64,000 nt of DNA from Cyathus striatus (GCA_025738555.1 JAOVFP010000006.1:5394001-5458000); one strand, 5' to 3'; positions 44,169 through 56,383 are shown, counted from the stretch's first letter. Notes: a model not told the origin generated them from the letters alone. A program made the numbers and translations.

Positions 44169-46666
44169 GGGGCTGCTAACTTTTCGAGTTCCTATCGAGT
44201 TTTTCGAGTTAAACTCGAGTCACACTTAAGTTACAGTTGAGTTCCACTTTTGAGCTCGCTTATTTTTTTCGAGTCAAAGTTAAGTTACCTTGAGTGGTGT
44301 TTTCATATTTCGAGTGGACTTAAGTTCCTCGCTTTTTTTTTTTTGGAAAAGTCGAGTTCCCTCGAGTAAACTTAAGTTCATCACTTATTATTTTTTTGAG
44401 TGAAAGTCGAGTTCCTTTGAGTTAAGTTAAGTTACTCACTTGTATTTTTTGAGTGAAAGTCAAGTTCCCTCAAGTCAAGTAGAGGGGATGCTAATATTTC
44501 GAGCTCCTGTTAATTTTTTCGAGTTAAAGTTAAGTTTTTTGAGTGAACTTAAGTTCTTCACTATGTTTTTTTTGGTGAAAGTTGAGTTCCTTCGAGTTAT
44601 ATTAAGTTCCAATCAGGTGTAAGTTGAGTTCGAATATTCTAGTTTCAAAAGTTCAAATGTACAGTAAGTATACACTAATCGTTCCCATACCCCCGCCTGA
44701 TGTTTTCTACAGCTCTGCTCAAAAATTCCCACGCACTCCTCCCGCCTTTATTTACACACATTTGCATGCATGTTGTACTATCCATCACTTACATCAACAC
44801 AAATATTCATCACCGCGTCATCAACGTGTGAACACATCATGGAATTGTTGATGGGCACTCTTCCTAGTCATCATCCTTAACAGTGAGCAAGTCTTTTCTT
44901 AAATTTTTAGCTCAGTTCTTGCTCTTTTTCTTTCAATCTTTTTGCATCACTTAATGTAAGTTGTTATACACATAGTAGACCATATTATATTAAGTAATAA
45001 TGCAAATAAACTTATAAAAAATGCGAGTTACATATGTATTTAGTCTGAAAAGCGGAGGCGTGGGAAAATATGAGCGGGAGGGCGGGAAAGCGAAAAGAGG
45101 TCGGAATGATCAGCGAAAGCGTGGGAAAATGTTGAGCGGGGATGCGGACAGCAGTGAACAGTAGAAGCGGATGTGTGGGAAATAGAAGTGGACAGCAGTG
45201 AGCATCAGAAGTGAAAGGCGGAGGCGTGGGAAACTATGAGCGGGAGGGCGGGAATGATGAAATGCGCGGGAAATTGCGAGTGGATTAGAGGAGAAGCGAA
45301 AGCGTGGGAAATGCTGAGCGGAAAGCGGACAGTAGTGAAGCAGAATAATAACGGAAGCGTGGGAAATCATGAGTGGGAGGGCGGGATAGCATAAGCAGAG
45401 ATCTGAATGGTAGCGGAAGCGTGGGAATTTATGAGCGGAGGTGCGGGCAACAATGAGAATGTGCAATTAATAAGAAATGAATAAAGATTGAATTATAGGC
45501 GTGGGAAACAGCGAGCGGAGGGGCGGGAAACAGCACAAACTACTGTATAATTATTGTAAGGTACTCATACAATACAGGTATACAACTTGATTATTTTTTG
45601 AGTAAAAGTTAAGTTCCCTTGAGTAAAGTTAAGTTTCTCGCTTATTTTTTTGAGTGAAAGTTAAGTTCCATCGAGTCGAGTTGAGTTCCTCGCTTATTTT
45701 TTTTCGAGTAAAAGTTAAGTTCCATCGAGTTCCTCGCTTAAGCTAAATTCAAGTGTCAGTCGAGTTACCATCGAGTTACCTTCGAGTGGTAAATGACAAC
45801 TCAACTCCACTCGAATTTGAGTCGAGTTCCATTCGAGTTCCAGTTGAGTTCCAGTTAAGTTCCTACTTTAAGTTCCTCAAATTCCATTACTAAAAACCCA
45901 TACTTTATTATCATGCTCATTGTTGTTGTGATCCCTTAGCTCGTTGTTTCCCACGCCCACCCCTGCCGCCGGAGATGTGTAAAAATAGCACCATCACATC
46001 AGACATCAAATCCCCGATAACTCCACTCGCTTCTGATGCATTGATGGTGATCGCATCGCGCTTCTTCCATCATCATGCTCAGCAGTGAGCACGTATTTTG
46101 TGCATTCTTCTCTCACTTTTTGGATTCTTCCTGTAATTTTTTTTTTACAATATGAAGCTAGTTATTTTGTATGTAATATAGCATCTTAGTTGCATAAACA
46201 TCATGTACTGTGCTTACATAAAATATAACATTAATAATAATAAATTGAGCTTATCATACTATTTCATAGGTAATTTAGCTGTACAGTTGAAGCATTTAAT
46301 ATACATTCATGTTCACAAAAATATTGAGAGGAATTGCCAAAAAAACTCGGCCAGAAATGAAAATAATGGGTGCTCACTGTTTATGACAATGATGAGACTT
46401 ATGAATGCAATCAAATGCGCCATGGAAAACAACGTGCGGCACTGATTGATCAATTTGATGGAAATTCAGGGGCGTGGGAAATAATGAGCGCCGAGGCGCA
46501 ATAGTAAGTGAGCATTAATCTAGTAATCCATAGCAGCGTCGGAATGTCTGTGATATACCATACAAATTCAGATAATTTACATTTTTCGAGTTACAGGTGA
46601 GTTCCTAAGTTGAGTTCCAGTCGAGTTCCAGTCGAGTTCCATTCGAGTTACCGGTAACTCGAAAAG
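44169..46666 (+). mobile_element. hAT-like element 3, copy A (2498 bp)
   Basis: Left end GGGGCTGCTAACTTTTCGAG; right end, read inward, GGGCCGTCAACTTTTCGAG. An exact 8-bp duplication TATTAATA flanks it (44161-44168 and 46667-46674). Arms of several hundred bp are made of GAGTTC/AAGTTC/CGAGTT motifs. The core is a GCGTGGGAAA-type satellite and an AT-rich unique segment at 46140-46440. No transposase is visible. Copy B (53576-56383) is the same element in the opposite orientation. Confidence 0.93.
45050..45540. repeat. Core satellite of element 3, GCGTGGGAAA / GAGCGGGAGGGCGGGA type
   Basis: At least ten units of variable length (about 30-60 bp) alternate GCGTGGGAAA with ATGAGCGG(A/G)GGGCGGGA. 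It is GC-rich inside an AT-rich element, CpG-bearing, and strongly strand-asymmetric in purines. Open frames here are a result of the repeat. Confidence 0.8.
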
Positions 46667-49251
46667 TTGACGGCCCTATTAATAGAACCTAAACGAGACG
46701 GCCATAAAATATGAATGTAGAGTCGTTATTACCGTGCAGAAATGCGCTATCTATATCCATAATATCAAAGAAATACAAAATTAATTGGAGTAGTAATGTT
46801 AATTTGAATGAATTGCATATAGGTATATCACCTAAGCTCAACCCCGCGAGCTGAACAAAATGCAAAACCGAGGTTTTGCTTTAAACACAAGCACAGTCTA
46901 CATTAATATACACTATTAGCTTATTTAAAAGTATTACTGTTGCGAAAGTATCATTTCCCTCATTTTTATTCAATGAACCCCCTACGGGTACCTGCGGGTT
47001 ACGGGTCTTCAAGACCTGACCCATACCCGTACCCACTGGTACCCTTACCCGTGACCCGTGCAGGTATGGCATACCCATGCATTTGCCTAAGAGTGATTAT
47101 TCCTGATTTTTTATGGTGATACAAGCTACAGAATTTTTGAAATTCACTAAATTATCCAACCCCCCCATTTTGTTTTGCATATAGTCCATAGGAGTGTGAG
47201 TATTTTGAATAGCTAATTCATGGAACATTTTTACAGCATGCTATTCCTTACTATTCAAAAAGAATTGGTGTAATAGGTGTAGATTTAGGATCAGGAGAAG
47301 CAAAATGAGAAAGATTGTCACGGGACACAATGGCTGTAGGGTCTAAACAGGGTTCAAGGAACGGGTGAGTGCAGGGTACCCGCAGGTATGCATGCACCCG
47401 ACCCGAATTTGCTAGTCACCGCGGGTGCCACCCGCGTAAGGCCTGGGTCCACCCGTGTTAGACCCTAGTCCCACCTGAGGTTGCTGCGACCTCGGGGGCT
47501 TGGTGTGGTAATGTAGCGGTAGCAGTACATGTTACACCTTCAGCTTCAGCTGTTAAGGTAGGCTCGCCAGGACCAGCACATGTATGTGTGGTGCCAGTGG
47601 CTGTTGTCGGTGTTGTGTCCGAGTGCAATGACGTGGCAGTGCCCTGATGAGCGCGATGCTGTCTCTGTGAGGGATTGCTGCATAGTTGAGTGGGCATTAG
47701 TTCTACCGGCAGTGGGTGGCGGGGTGAAGATATCGTGTTGAGCTTAATTGAATATATTAGTCATTATAATCTAATAGAATTCTCATTAAAATGTACCATG
47801 ATTCATTCCAGTGGATGTAGCAGCCTGTGCTGCAGGAATAGTGGGTGGGGACACAGGTGAGGCATTTCCCTCGTCCTCGGAGTCACTTTAACTGCAAGAG
47901 TAGTCGTCAGCTAAGGAAAAAAGATCAAGATGAATATAATACACTTACAGTGACTGGGCAACTTGCATCCGAAGACCGTTGTTGGCGACGGTGGGAAGGG
48001 TAGAGTCGGCATCGGAAAGAACGATTGTTGGTATTGAGTTCACAGGTGAATGAACAGAATTCTGTATGACGTGAGCTGCGATCAACTACCACAATATCGA
48101 CAAGGCAAATTAAAGAACTGACCTTGTGACCTTCTACCGACTGCCGTTCACTACTGCCCCTCATCCGCTTTGAACTCCCCTGCTCCTCGGTGTCATCTAG
48201 GTACTCTTCGTCGCTCACGTCGCCCGAATTCACTTCGCTAGCTGTATGCTTGCCACCTGTATTGGGCAAATGAGTACTTGCCCATGATGGGTAGATCTTC
48301 TTCGCGAGATAATGCGCCTTCCAATGCCCGCTGCAGTAGCGCATTTCTTCGATATTACTGACCATGTGCTGCTCGAAAAACCTTTTGGCACTTGGTACTC
48401 CCTTCTCCCAGGATGCGGGAGCCTTGTTATATTCCTTTATCCTAAAAAAACCAGCATATGCGATTTTACGAATCTTGGAGGCGTAAAATCCATTAATAAC
48501 AACGCCCTTGGCATCTTCAACATAACGCAAGGTAATGTTCTCTCCTTTTGCCGCAGCGGTTGCACCTCGCTTCCGTGGGGCCGATTTTGTGGTTTTCGAT
48601 GTCGCCTTGATTTTGGCCTGAGCTGCGACCCAATCAGACTCATACCAAAACTGAACTTGTGGGTAATCTCCCTTTTTCAGAGGTGGAAGATCAACCATAC
48701 GAGCAAGGTCGGTGTCGAGTGAGTCTGTGGATGACTGTGTTCCAGACTCAGAAGGAGATGCCGAAATATCTAGTCCAAGCGGGTTTCCAACCATTGAGAG
48801 AAGCTGTGGAACGGCAGCTGCAAGTGTTTGATACGCTTCTCTACACGTTGAACCTAATATTAGACCTGATACTATATATAATTATTATCACGTACTTTAT
48901 TGCAGTAACTTCGACATGGAGATTCATATTATCTTATTGTAGCTGTGACTGCTGGATGCGGAGACGTGCAATTTCCTCCTTCAGAAGTCTGGATTCATCT
49001 TGCATAGACCATGAACCCGATGGAGTTGGTAATATCGACGTTTGAGGAAGAGGACTAGGTTCACGGCTAATGTTTGACTGCCAGTGATGATCTGATCGCC
49101 CAAGCAGTAAGGAAGGCGTGTAGAGAGACTGATGGCTCCGACTGTCCGGTAGCAATGGCAGTGATGGGAAGGTGTTGGGTGACAGAGCTTCCATTTGATG
49201 ACATTGAGACGTGTTGACATGCAGTTGATCCTGAGAACCGCTGTAATTCAT

Positions 49252-49965
49252 TTGTCACTTGAGAATACAGTGCTGTAGAAGAGTGATATAAAAAGGAGCC
49301 GCAGTGGGGAAGGAAGTTATCAGGGAGGGGGTGGAGGTGGTGTAGAAGGGAGGTGGAAAGGTGCGACGTGGAAGATGTGTGACGTGGAAAAGAAGAGAAC
49401 ACGTTGAATTGCTACAAGTTCTTCGGAGAGAATGACAGCAAGTGGGAAAGTGATAGTTCGGTTAAGTAAATCGGTTGTGATAATGTAAAGATAACATAGT
49501 ACGTACTGTAGCGCTGTTCAGTTACATCCAAATCCTCCTGCGCTTTCATTCGTTCTAACCACTTGATTTAAACTATCTGTAGCCCTTGAGTCATAGAATT
49601 CATAGAATGCGGCTATTGTTTGTTTGAACATTCTTTTCATTGATGAATATGGACTGTATGTGTGAATGATGTTGATACCGCCGCCTTGGAGATCTCGCCT
49701 CTAGTATCTACTTTCCATTTGCCAACCTACTCTAATACAGCCCAATCAGGGTGAGCAAGAAGGGCGTACATCTCGGGATAATGTACCGGTTCTGGCGTCC
49801 TCGTCCACCAGGCTTACTGTACCTGCCGAGAGCAATAAAATAGTATACTTCTGCGCTTCCAGCCTAGTTCATATCGCAATTGGTGTATAACGATAAGATA
49901 CAGGCTAGGTACACCTGGGAGATAAAGTCAACAATTAAAAACGACGGTAAAATTGAAACATTGAT
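49252..49965. other. Upstream flank of the disrupted gene
   Basis: Likely holds the promoter or 5' leader of the minus-strand gene ending at 49251. No repeat or other gene identified. Confidence 0.35.
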
Positions 49966-50956
49966 CTACGCACTACTCTCTATCTGATCAATGATCAATC
50001 GTTCCCGCGGGTCGGAATCACCCCCGCACAGATCATGAAGATGACCTTCCCCTACGGGCTTGACTACACTTATCAAGACCAAAAATGAACATCTGCCCCC
50101 CCCAAAAATGTTAAACATCGTTCGCAGATGGCAGATTACACTAGAACAAATGTACAGCTGGGCACCATTTGGAACTTTGATGAGGCAAGGCCCTCCCAGG
50201 CTCGCTTTTGATTTTCCCCTTTTACGATGTACGCTGTCTGCAGGTGGTGTGTGTCTGAGAAGTAATGTACATGAGTTAATCGACAACAAGTGAGTTGAAG
50301 GTTGAGGATGGAGAACATTGGAGTGCAAGTAATGCGTGAACACATACACAGCATCCACAAGTCGAAGATAGCACTCTATTCTAACACATGTCCAGCCAAG
50401 GCCACCTGGCCTCGCAACCTGTCCTTCGTGCGCATAGTACTCCTCTTTGCAGGAAGTTATGGATACCACAACACACCATATTATATCGCTCCCACAAGAA
50501 CCCCAAGAAAGAGAAAAAAATAAACATACGTGACACTAATCTGCCCTAATCCCTTCAATTAAGCAGTCCACACAGTTCCATCTTCGAGGCCGGGGGGGTG
50601 CCAGAGGTTCTATTTGGCCTTTTGGCATTGTTGGAACTGCCTATGCTTGGTTTGTGCTGCCTCGATATTTCACATTTGACACCTGATGATGTGGTCCTGA
50701 TACATGACGTACTGTAATTAGAACCCGGTTGTAATGTATCGACACGGTAAATTACAGGAGGAGTAGTAATACATAATGTGAAGCAATTACAATAGACTAA
50801 GTAGTAAGTAGTACTACATGGTAATAAAACGATCTTGAACATAGATCTCAGAGTGCTATGCTGTATGACGGTGAGACCATTACCAATCCTGACGTTTCCA
50901 AATTCAGATATAAAGTACTCTCGTATCATATGGAGATTTAGGAAATAGGCAGACAT
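49966..50956 (-). CDS. Possible spliced gene, hypothetical
   Basis: Two minus-strand open stretches: 50956-50555 (the last part reads TTSSGVKCEISRQHKPSIGS and ends MELCGLLN) and 50469-49966 (contains AYIVKGENQKRAWEGLASSK in one frame and KPVGEGHLHDLCGG, then RERLIIDQIES, in another). Plausible GT-AG junctions exist, but the frame changes between the good segments, so the exon chain is uncertain. No domain recognised. Composition and CpG content look like host gene rather than repeat. Confidence 0.3.
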
Positions 50957-51340
50957 AGCAGTTCACCACTTTTGTGCCAAGTAAAATGAGATAATTAAAC
51001 GAAATTCATATCTGCAATACGTTATAAGATTAAATCTCCTATTCCTTGCGTTGTTTTGTCAACTTATAGTTTTTGTCTGACGAAAGAGTAAAAGCCTTTA
51101 GAACTCAACTAAGTGTACTAGTACATTGCGAGCATTCATACCTTTCGTTATATCCAATTAGCTAGAAAAAGCAATTTCATATATGAAAAAGGTTAAAATA
51201 TCGAGGATGCTGTGCGTCGTAATTTTACTATCCAGGCCCAATTTGTACCTACAGTTGCATAAAACTGATATTGTGGTGGTATAAATTGAAAAACAAAGTG
51301 AATTAGTAAATATTTTGAATCAACGACATACATAGATATA
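50957..51340. other. AT-rich spacer
   Basis: No gene or element end seen. Confidence 0.4.
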
Positions 51341-52100
51341 CTGTACCATTACGACCGAATGTTCATTTTTTATTAGCGTGACACTGAAGTTTAGTTCATT
51401 GTTCAGTTCATACCTAGATTTGGTGCGTGACACTAGCTAAATTTGTTCAAATATATAAGGGCACGCTGAAGTGCTGGGACAATGGGGCAATGCATTATTA
51501 GTAGCCCAAGAAGAAGAACAATGATGTATTGTCTCATAATAACTTATTTAGAATGTCTTTATGGTGGTCTAAGCAATGGAATTAACGTTTAAATACCATA
51601 GCATTCAATAAAGTAGCTCCCAAGAATTCACATTTGCAATATCTAAGGTGAGATACGTTACTAATGCATATTTCGCAACATTACTTATCTTCTAAGTTAG
51701 TTATACACAGATTCATCATGGATTCTCTGGGTACGCAATTGAAGAAGGATTTCAGCAAGCAACGCCAAACTGAGAATGGATGCAGAGAGCGCTACCATCG
51801 AGGTGGCAGAAGACACACCAATAGATGCAACTCCGACTTTGAGGCACGGTGAGAGAAAAAAATATAAAAATACAATGTATTCGTCTAAATCATGGGAAGA
51901 GCATTAGAGTACTTATTTCACATAATTCACATGTACTATCACCTTGAACTGTTCGAGAAATTTTTGAAAAAATAGGCCTATTTTATTTCAGCTGAATCTT
52001 TGTTCAAACTAGCTTGTGATGCGTCACAAATCAAAAAATTGTTCAGTTCACGCAGGTACCGTTATGCGTCACTGAACAATCGGTCAACAGAGCAACATAT
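51341..52100. mobile_element. Relative of the 6645 TA-flanked MITE, right end degenerate
   Basis: Begins CTGTACCATTACGACC after TA (51339-51340), matching the 6645 MITE terminus, and continues GAATGTTCA. The right end near 52072-52086 (GAACAATCGGTC) matches the inverted terminus for 12 bp and then diverges. Its right part overlaps the first codons of the open transposase frame. Confidence 0.5.
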
Positions 52101-53575
52101 TACAATTAACAACCAAGTGGAGAATCCAGTTATAGTTGTGAATGGTGATGTAGATGAACACCCTCCTGAAACAATTGTACCAAACTTCACACCTGTGGTT
52201 GAAGATATCAAAACTTCTTGTGCATTTATTAAGGCACTAGAAGATGCCTCGCTTGAAAATCCAAATGAAGCATTAGATAGTGATACCATTCATAACATAT
52301 GCAATCCTCCTGAGGAACAGCTATTTATTAAAGATGCTGATGAGTGTCTCCCTTTGGATCTTTTCTTTGCAATTGGAAATTCATCAGAAGAAACATATAA
52401 TCTTGTGGTAGAGGGAATTAAGCGACGATATCCAGATAGTGGTGTACTGTCATTCTACAAAGTAAAAAAACTTGTTGCAAAACTCACGGGCATTTTCCCA
52501 TTGACCCATGACATGTGTATAAATTCATGCATTGGATACACTGGTCCTTTTTCCTCAAAAACCTCCTGTCACTACTGCTCTGAAGATCGTTATGAGATTC
52601 GACTTGGAAAGAACAAAAAGGAAACAAAAGTTGCACGTAAAAAATTCCATACTATTCCACTTGTCCCTCAGCTGCAGGCACTTTGGAGAACTCCAATGGG
52701 GGCACAGAATCTATATTATCGTGAAAAATACACAGAACAGATATTAAATGAACTCAAAATGAATAATGGATGCCATACATCTGAATCAATCTACCGAGAT
52801 TTTTTTGATGGGAAAGACTATCTGAATGCTGTTTTAAAGGGTAAAATTAAATATGAAGATGTTACCCTACTGCTCTCTATTGATGGTGCGCAGCTTTATC
52901 GAAACAAGGCATCTGAGTGTTGGATCTACATTTGGATAGTATTGGATCACTCACCAGATGTCCGGTACAAAAAGCAGCATGTTATTATTGGTGGATTTAT
53001 TCCAGGACCAAACAAGCCTAAGAACATTGATAGCTTTATCTTTCCAGGACTACATCATTTGGCTGCATTGCAAAAAGAAGGACTAAAAATTTGGGATGCC
53101 AATAAAAATAAAACTTTTACATCCAGACCTTTCTTAGCACTTGTTACTGCAGATGGTCCAGCCATGGTATGCATAAATGGATTTGTCGGACATCAAGGAA
53201 AGTGTCACTGTCGTCTTTATTGTCCATTAAAAGGTAGACATAAACCGAATTCATCTCAGTACTATCCTCTTCTACAGAAGTCCTTGGGATATAATGTAGC
53301 TGGATGTGATCATGATGACGAAAATCTGAAGGACATTTAAAAAAAATTTACCTCAAAGGAGTCTTCACAACGGTATCAAGAAAATCTTCTTACTGTTTCA
53401 AATTCTGTAAATCAGACAGACTATAAGAGAAACAGACTTGAGACAGGCATATGCAAGCCCACAATTCTCAGTGGTATAGCAGATGGGAATCGATTTGATG
53501 TTCCTCTTTGTTTCCCGTTGGATTTAATGCACCTTCCAGCACTGCATATACCTGACTTATTTATTCCTCTTTGGC

Positions 53576-56383
53576 GGGCCGTCAACTTTTCGAGTTCCCG
53601 GTAACTCGAATGGAACTCGACTGGAACTCGACTGGAACTCGACTTTGGAACTTACCTGTAACTCGAAAAATATAAATTGTATGGTATATGACAGAGATTC
53701 CAACACTGCTATGGATTGCTAGATTAATGTTCGCCTCCGCGCTCATTATTTCCCACGCCCCTGAATGTCGATCATTAATTTGATCTGATGCCTCTGCCTC
53801 CATCAAATTAATCAATGAGTGCCGCACGTTGTTTTTCATGGGCGCGTTTGATCGCATTCATGTGCCTCGTCATCGTCATAAACAATGAGCACCCATTTTT
53901 TTCATTTCTAGTCGAGTTCATGAGCTATTCCTCCCAATTTTTTTGTGAATACAAATGTATATTAAATACATCGACAATACAGCTAAATTACCCAAGAAAT
54001 AGTATGAAAAGCTGAAATTATTATTATTCATGTTATATTTTCTGTAAGCACAGTACACCATGTTAATGCAACCAAGATGATATATTACATACAAAATAAC
54101 TAACTTCATATTGTAAAAAATAAATCACAGGAAGAATCCAAAAACTGAGAGAAGAATACACAAAATACGTGCTCATTGTTGAGCATGATGATGGAAGTGT
54201 GACGTGATCACCATCAATGCATCAGAAGCAAGTGGAGTTATCGGGAATTTGATGGCTGATGTGATGGCGCTATTTTTACACATCCTTGGCGGCAGGGGTG
54301 GGCGTGGGAAACAACGAGCTAAGGGATCACGACAACAATGAGCATGATAATAAAGTATGGGTTTTTTGTAATGGAATTTGAGGAACTTAAAGTAGGAACT
54401 TAACTGGAACTCAACTGGAACTCGAATGGAACTTGACTCAAATTCGAGTGGAGTTGAGTTGTCATTTACCACTTGAAGGTAACTCGATGGTAACTCGACT
54501 GACACTTGAATTTAGCTTAAGCGAGGAACTCGATGGAACTTAACTTTTACTCGAAAAAAAATAAGCGAGGAACTCAACTCGACTCGATGGAACTTAACTT
54601 TCACTCAAAAAAATAAGCGAGAAACTTAACTTTACTCAAGGGAACTTAACTTTTACTCGAAAAATAAGCAAGTTGTATAATGAATACCTTACAATAATTA
54701 TACAGTAGTGTGTGTTGTTTCCCGCCCCCCCGCTCGCTTTTTCCCACGCTTATAATTTAATGTTTATTCATTTCCTATTAATTGTACATTCTCATTGTTG
54801 CCCGCACCTCCGCTCATATTTTCCCACGCTTCCGCTTAACATATCGCGCCTATATACTTTCGCGCTCACTGATTACCATGCTCTGCTCATTGTCGCCGCA
54901 CCTCCGCTCATAATTTCCCACGCTTCCGCGATTATTCTGATCTCTACTCCTACTATCTCGCCCTCCCACTCATGATTTCCCACGCTTTCGCTTCTCCTCT
55001 AATCTGCTCACAATTTTCCGCACATTTCATCATTCCCGCCCTCCCGCTCATAATTTCCCACGCCTCCGCTTTTCACTTCTGATGCTCACTGCTGTCCACT
55101 TCTATTTCTCACGCCTCCGCTTCTGTTGTTCACTGCTATCTGCATCCCCCCTCAACATTTCCCACGCTTTTGCTGATCATTCCGACCTCCTTTCACTTTC
55201 CCGCCCTCCCGCTCATATTTTCCCACGCCTCCGCTTTTCACTTCTGGTGCTCATTACTGTCCGCTTCTACTTCCCATACCTCCGCTTCTATTGTTCACTG
55301 CTGTCCGCATACCCGCTCGAATTTTCCCACGCTTTCGCTTATCATTCCGACCTCTGTTCATTATCTCCCGCCCTCCTGCTCATAGTTTCCCATGCCTCCG
55401 CTCTTACTTTCCCACACAATTAATACACTTTTCCAACAAATCACATAATCTACTGTAAAAAGCATGGAACATATTATTATAAAGGATTACATAAAAATGT
55501 AACTCGCATTTTTTATAAGTTTATTTACACTATTACTTAATATAATATGGTCTACTATGTGTATAACAACTTACATTAAGTGATGCAAAAAATTGAAAGA
55601 AAAAGAGCAAGAACTGAGCTAACAATTTAAGAAAAGACTTGCTCACTGTTAAGGATGATGACTAGGAAGAGTGCCCATCAACAGTCCCGCGATGTGTTCG
55701 CATGTTGACGTCGCGGTGATGAATATTTGTGTTGATGTATGTCATTGTAAGTGATGAATAGTACAACACACGTGCAAATGTGTGTAAATAAAGGCGGGCA
55801 GAGTGCGCGGGAATTGTTGAGCAGAGCTGTAGAAAACATCGGGCGGGGGGTATGGGAACAATTAGTGTACACTTACTGTACACTTGAACTTTTGAAATTA
55901 GAATATTCGGAACTCGACTTACACCTGATTAGAACTTAATATAACTTGAGGGAACTTGACTTTCACCTGATTGGAACTTAATATAACTCGAGGGAACTCG
56001 ACTTTCACGAAAAAAAACTTAACTTTAACTCGAAAAAATTAACAGGAACTCGAAATGTTAGCATCCCCTCTACTTGACTTGAGGGAACTTGACTTTCACT
56101 CAAAAAATACAAGTGAGTAACTTAACTTGACTCAAAGGAACTTGACTTTCACTCAAAAAAATAATAAGTGGTGAACTTAAGTTAACTCGAGGGAACTCGA
56201 CTTTTCCAAAAAAAAAAAAGTGAGGAACTTAAGTCCACTCGAAATATGAAAAAGCCACTTAAGGTAACTTAACTTTGACTCGAAAAAGTTAAGCGAGCTC
56301 AAAAATGGAACTCGACTATAACTTAGGTGAGACTCGACTGTAACTCGAAAAACTCGACAGGAACTCGAAAAGTTAGCAGCCCC
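53576..56383 (-). mobile_element. hAT-like element 3, copy B (2808 bp), inside the Plavaka gene
   Basis: Left end GGGCCGTCAACTTTTCGAG; right end, read inward, GGGGCTGCTAACTTTTCGAG. An exact 8-bp duplication TCTTTGGC flanks it (53568-53575 and 56384-56391). Removing the element and one duplication restores an unbroken transposase frame across CTCTTTGGCGAGG. It is inverted relative to copy A and about 310 bp longer, mostly through more core satellite units. Confidence 0.95.
54715..55420. repeat. Core satellite of element 3 copy B
   Basis: Reverse-complement version of the array at 45050-45540: TTTCCCACGC(C/T)TCCGCT and CCCGCCCTCCCGCTCAT alternate about fifteen times. It is expanded relative to copy A. 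Confidence 0.8.

Larger units (their letters stand above)
43367..47089. mobile_element. hAT-like element 2 (middle), 3723 bp including nested element
   Basis: Ends TAGGCAACGTCATGGGTA and, from the other side, TAGGCAAATGCATGGGTA, with an exact 8-bp duplication AGAGTGAT (43359-43366 and 47090-47097). Subterminal zones repeat ACCCATGGGT, CCCATACCC and ACGGGT. Its own sequence is about 1.2 kb and carries no recognisable transposase. It is inserted in hAT element 1 and itself hosts element 3. Confidence 0.92.
42585..47467. mobile_element. hAT element 1 (outer), 4883 bp including nested elements
   Basis: Inverted ends TAGGGACTAACACGGGT (left) and, as reverse complement of the right end, TAGGGTCTAACACGGGT. 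They are flanked by an exact 8-bp duplication GTCCCACC (42577-42584 and 47468-47475). Subterminal zones are full of GGGTG/CACCCG motifs such as CACCCGCGGGTG. Its own sequence is 42585-43366 plus 47098-47467, about 1.15 kb, and it encodes no complete transposase. An open plus segment at 43049-43303 (VWGYSKVLYECYCK, then YAKWWMGMDFDQHTWRDSQ) is coding-like but unrecognised. It landed inside an exon of the minus-strand gene. Confidence 0.93.
42225..49251 (-). pseudogene. Multi-exon hypothetical gene disrupted by a nested hAT cluster
   Basis: Minus strand. The 5' part (49251-48937) encodes a Ser/Pro-rich segment ending in a coiled coil (LLKEEIARLRIQQSQLQ). The next exon (about 48805-48111) reads MVGNPLGLDISASPS, then PLKKGDYPQVQFWYES, YAGFFRIKEYNKAPASWEKG and FFEQHMVSNIEEMRYCSGHW. 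Further exons read NSVHSPVNSIPTIVLSD, SEDEGNASPVSPPT and HQAPEVAATSGGT. After the transposon cluster the same frame resumes at 42584 (VSNRLMVPTKTTSAR), then exon 42466-42367 (NLCAIDWCKVNPKG, FDHHWVSLKGTDIFN) and exon 42311-42225 with the stop. It resembles a repetitive hypothetical family of mushroom genomes; function unknown. Oddities: a probable first splice donor reads TAAGAT where GTAAGAT would fit, and the exon near 47.7 kb may be frameshifted. Confidence 0.65.

Noticed and set aside
54712..55423. Several open frames within element 3 copy B
   Set aside because: They follow the TTTCCCACGC satellite units and have no independent coding features.
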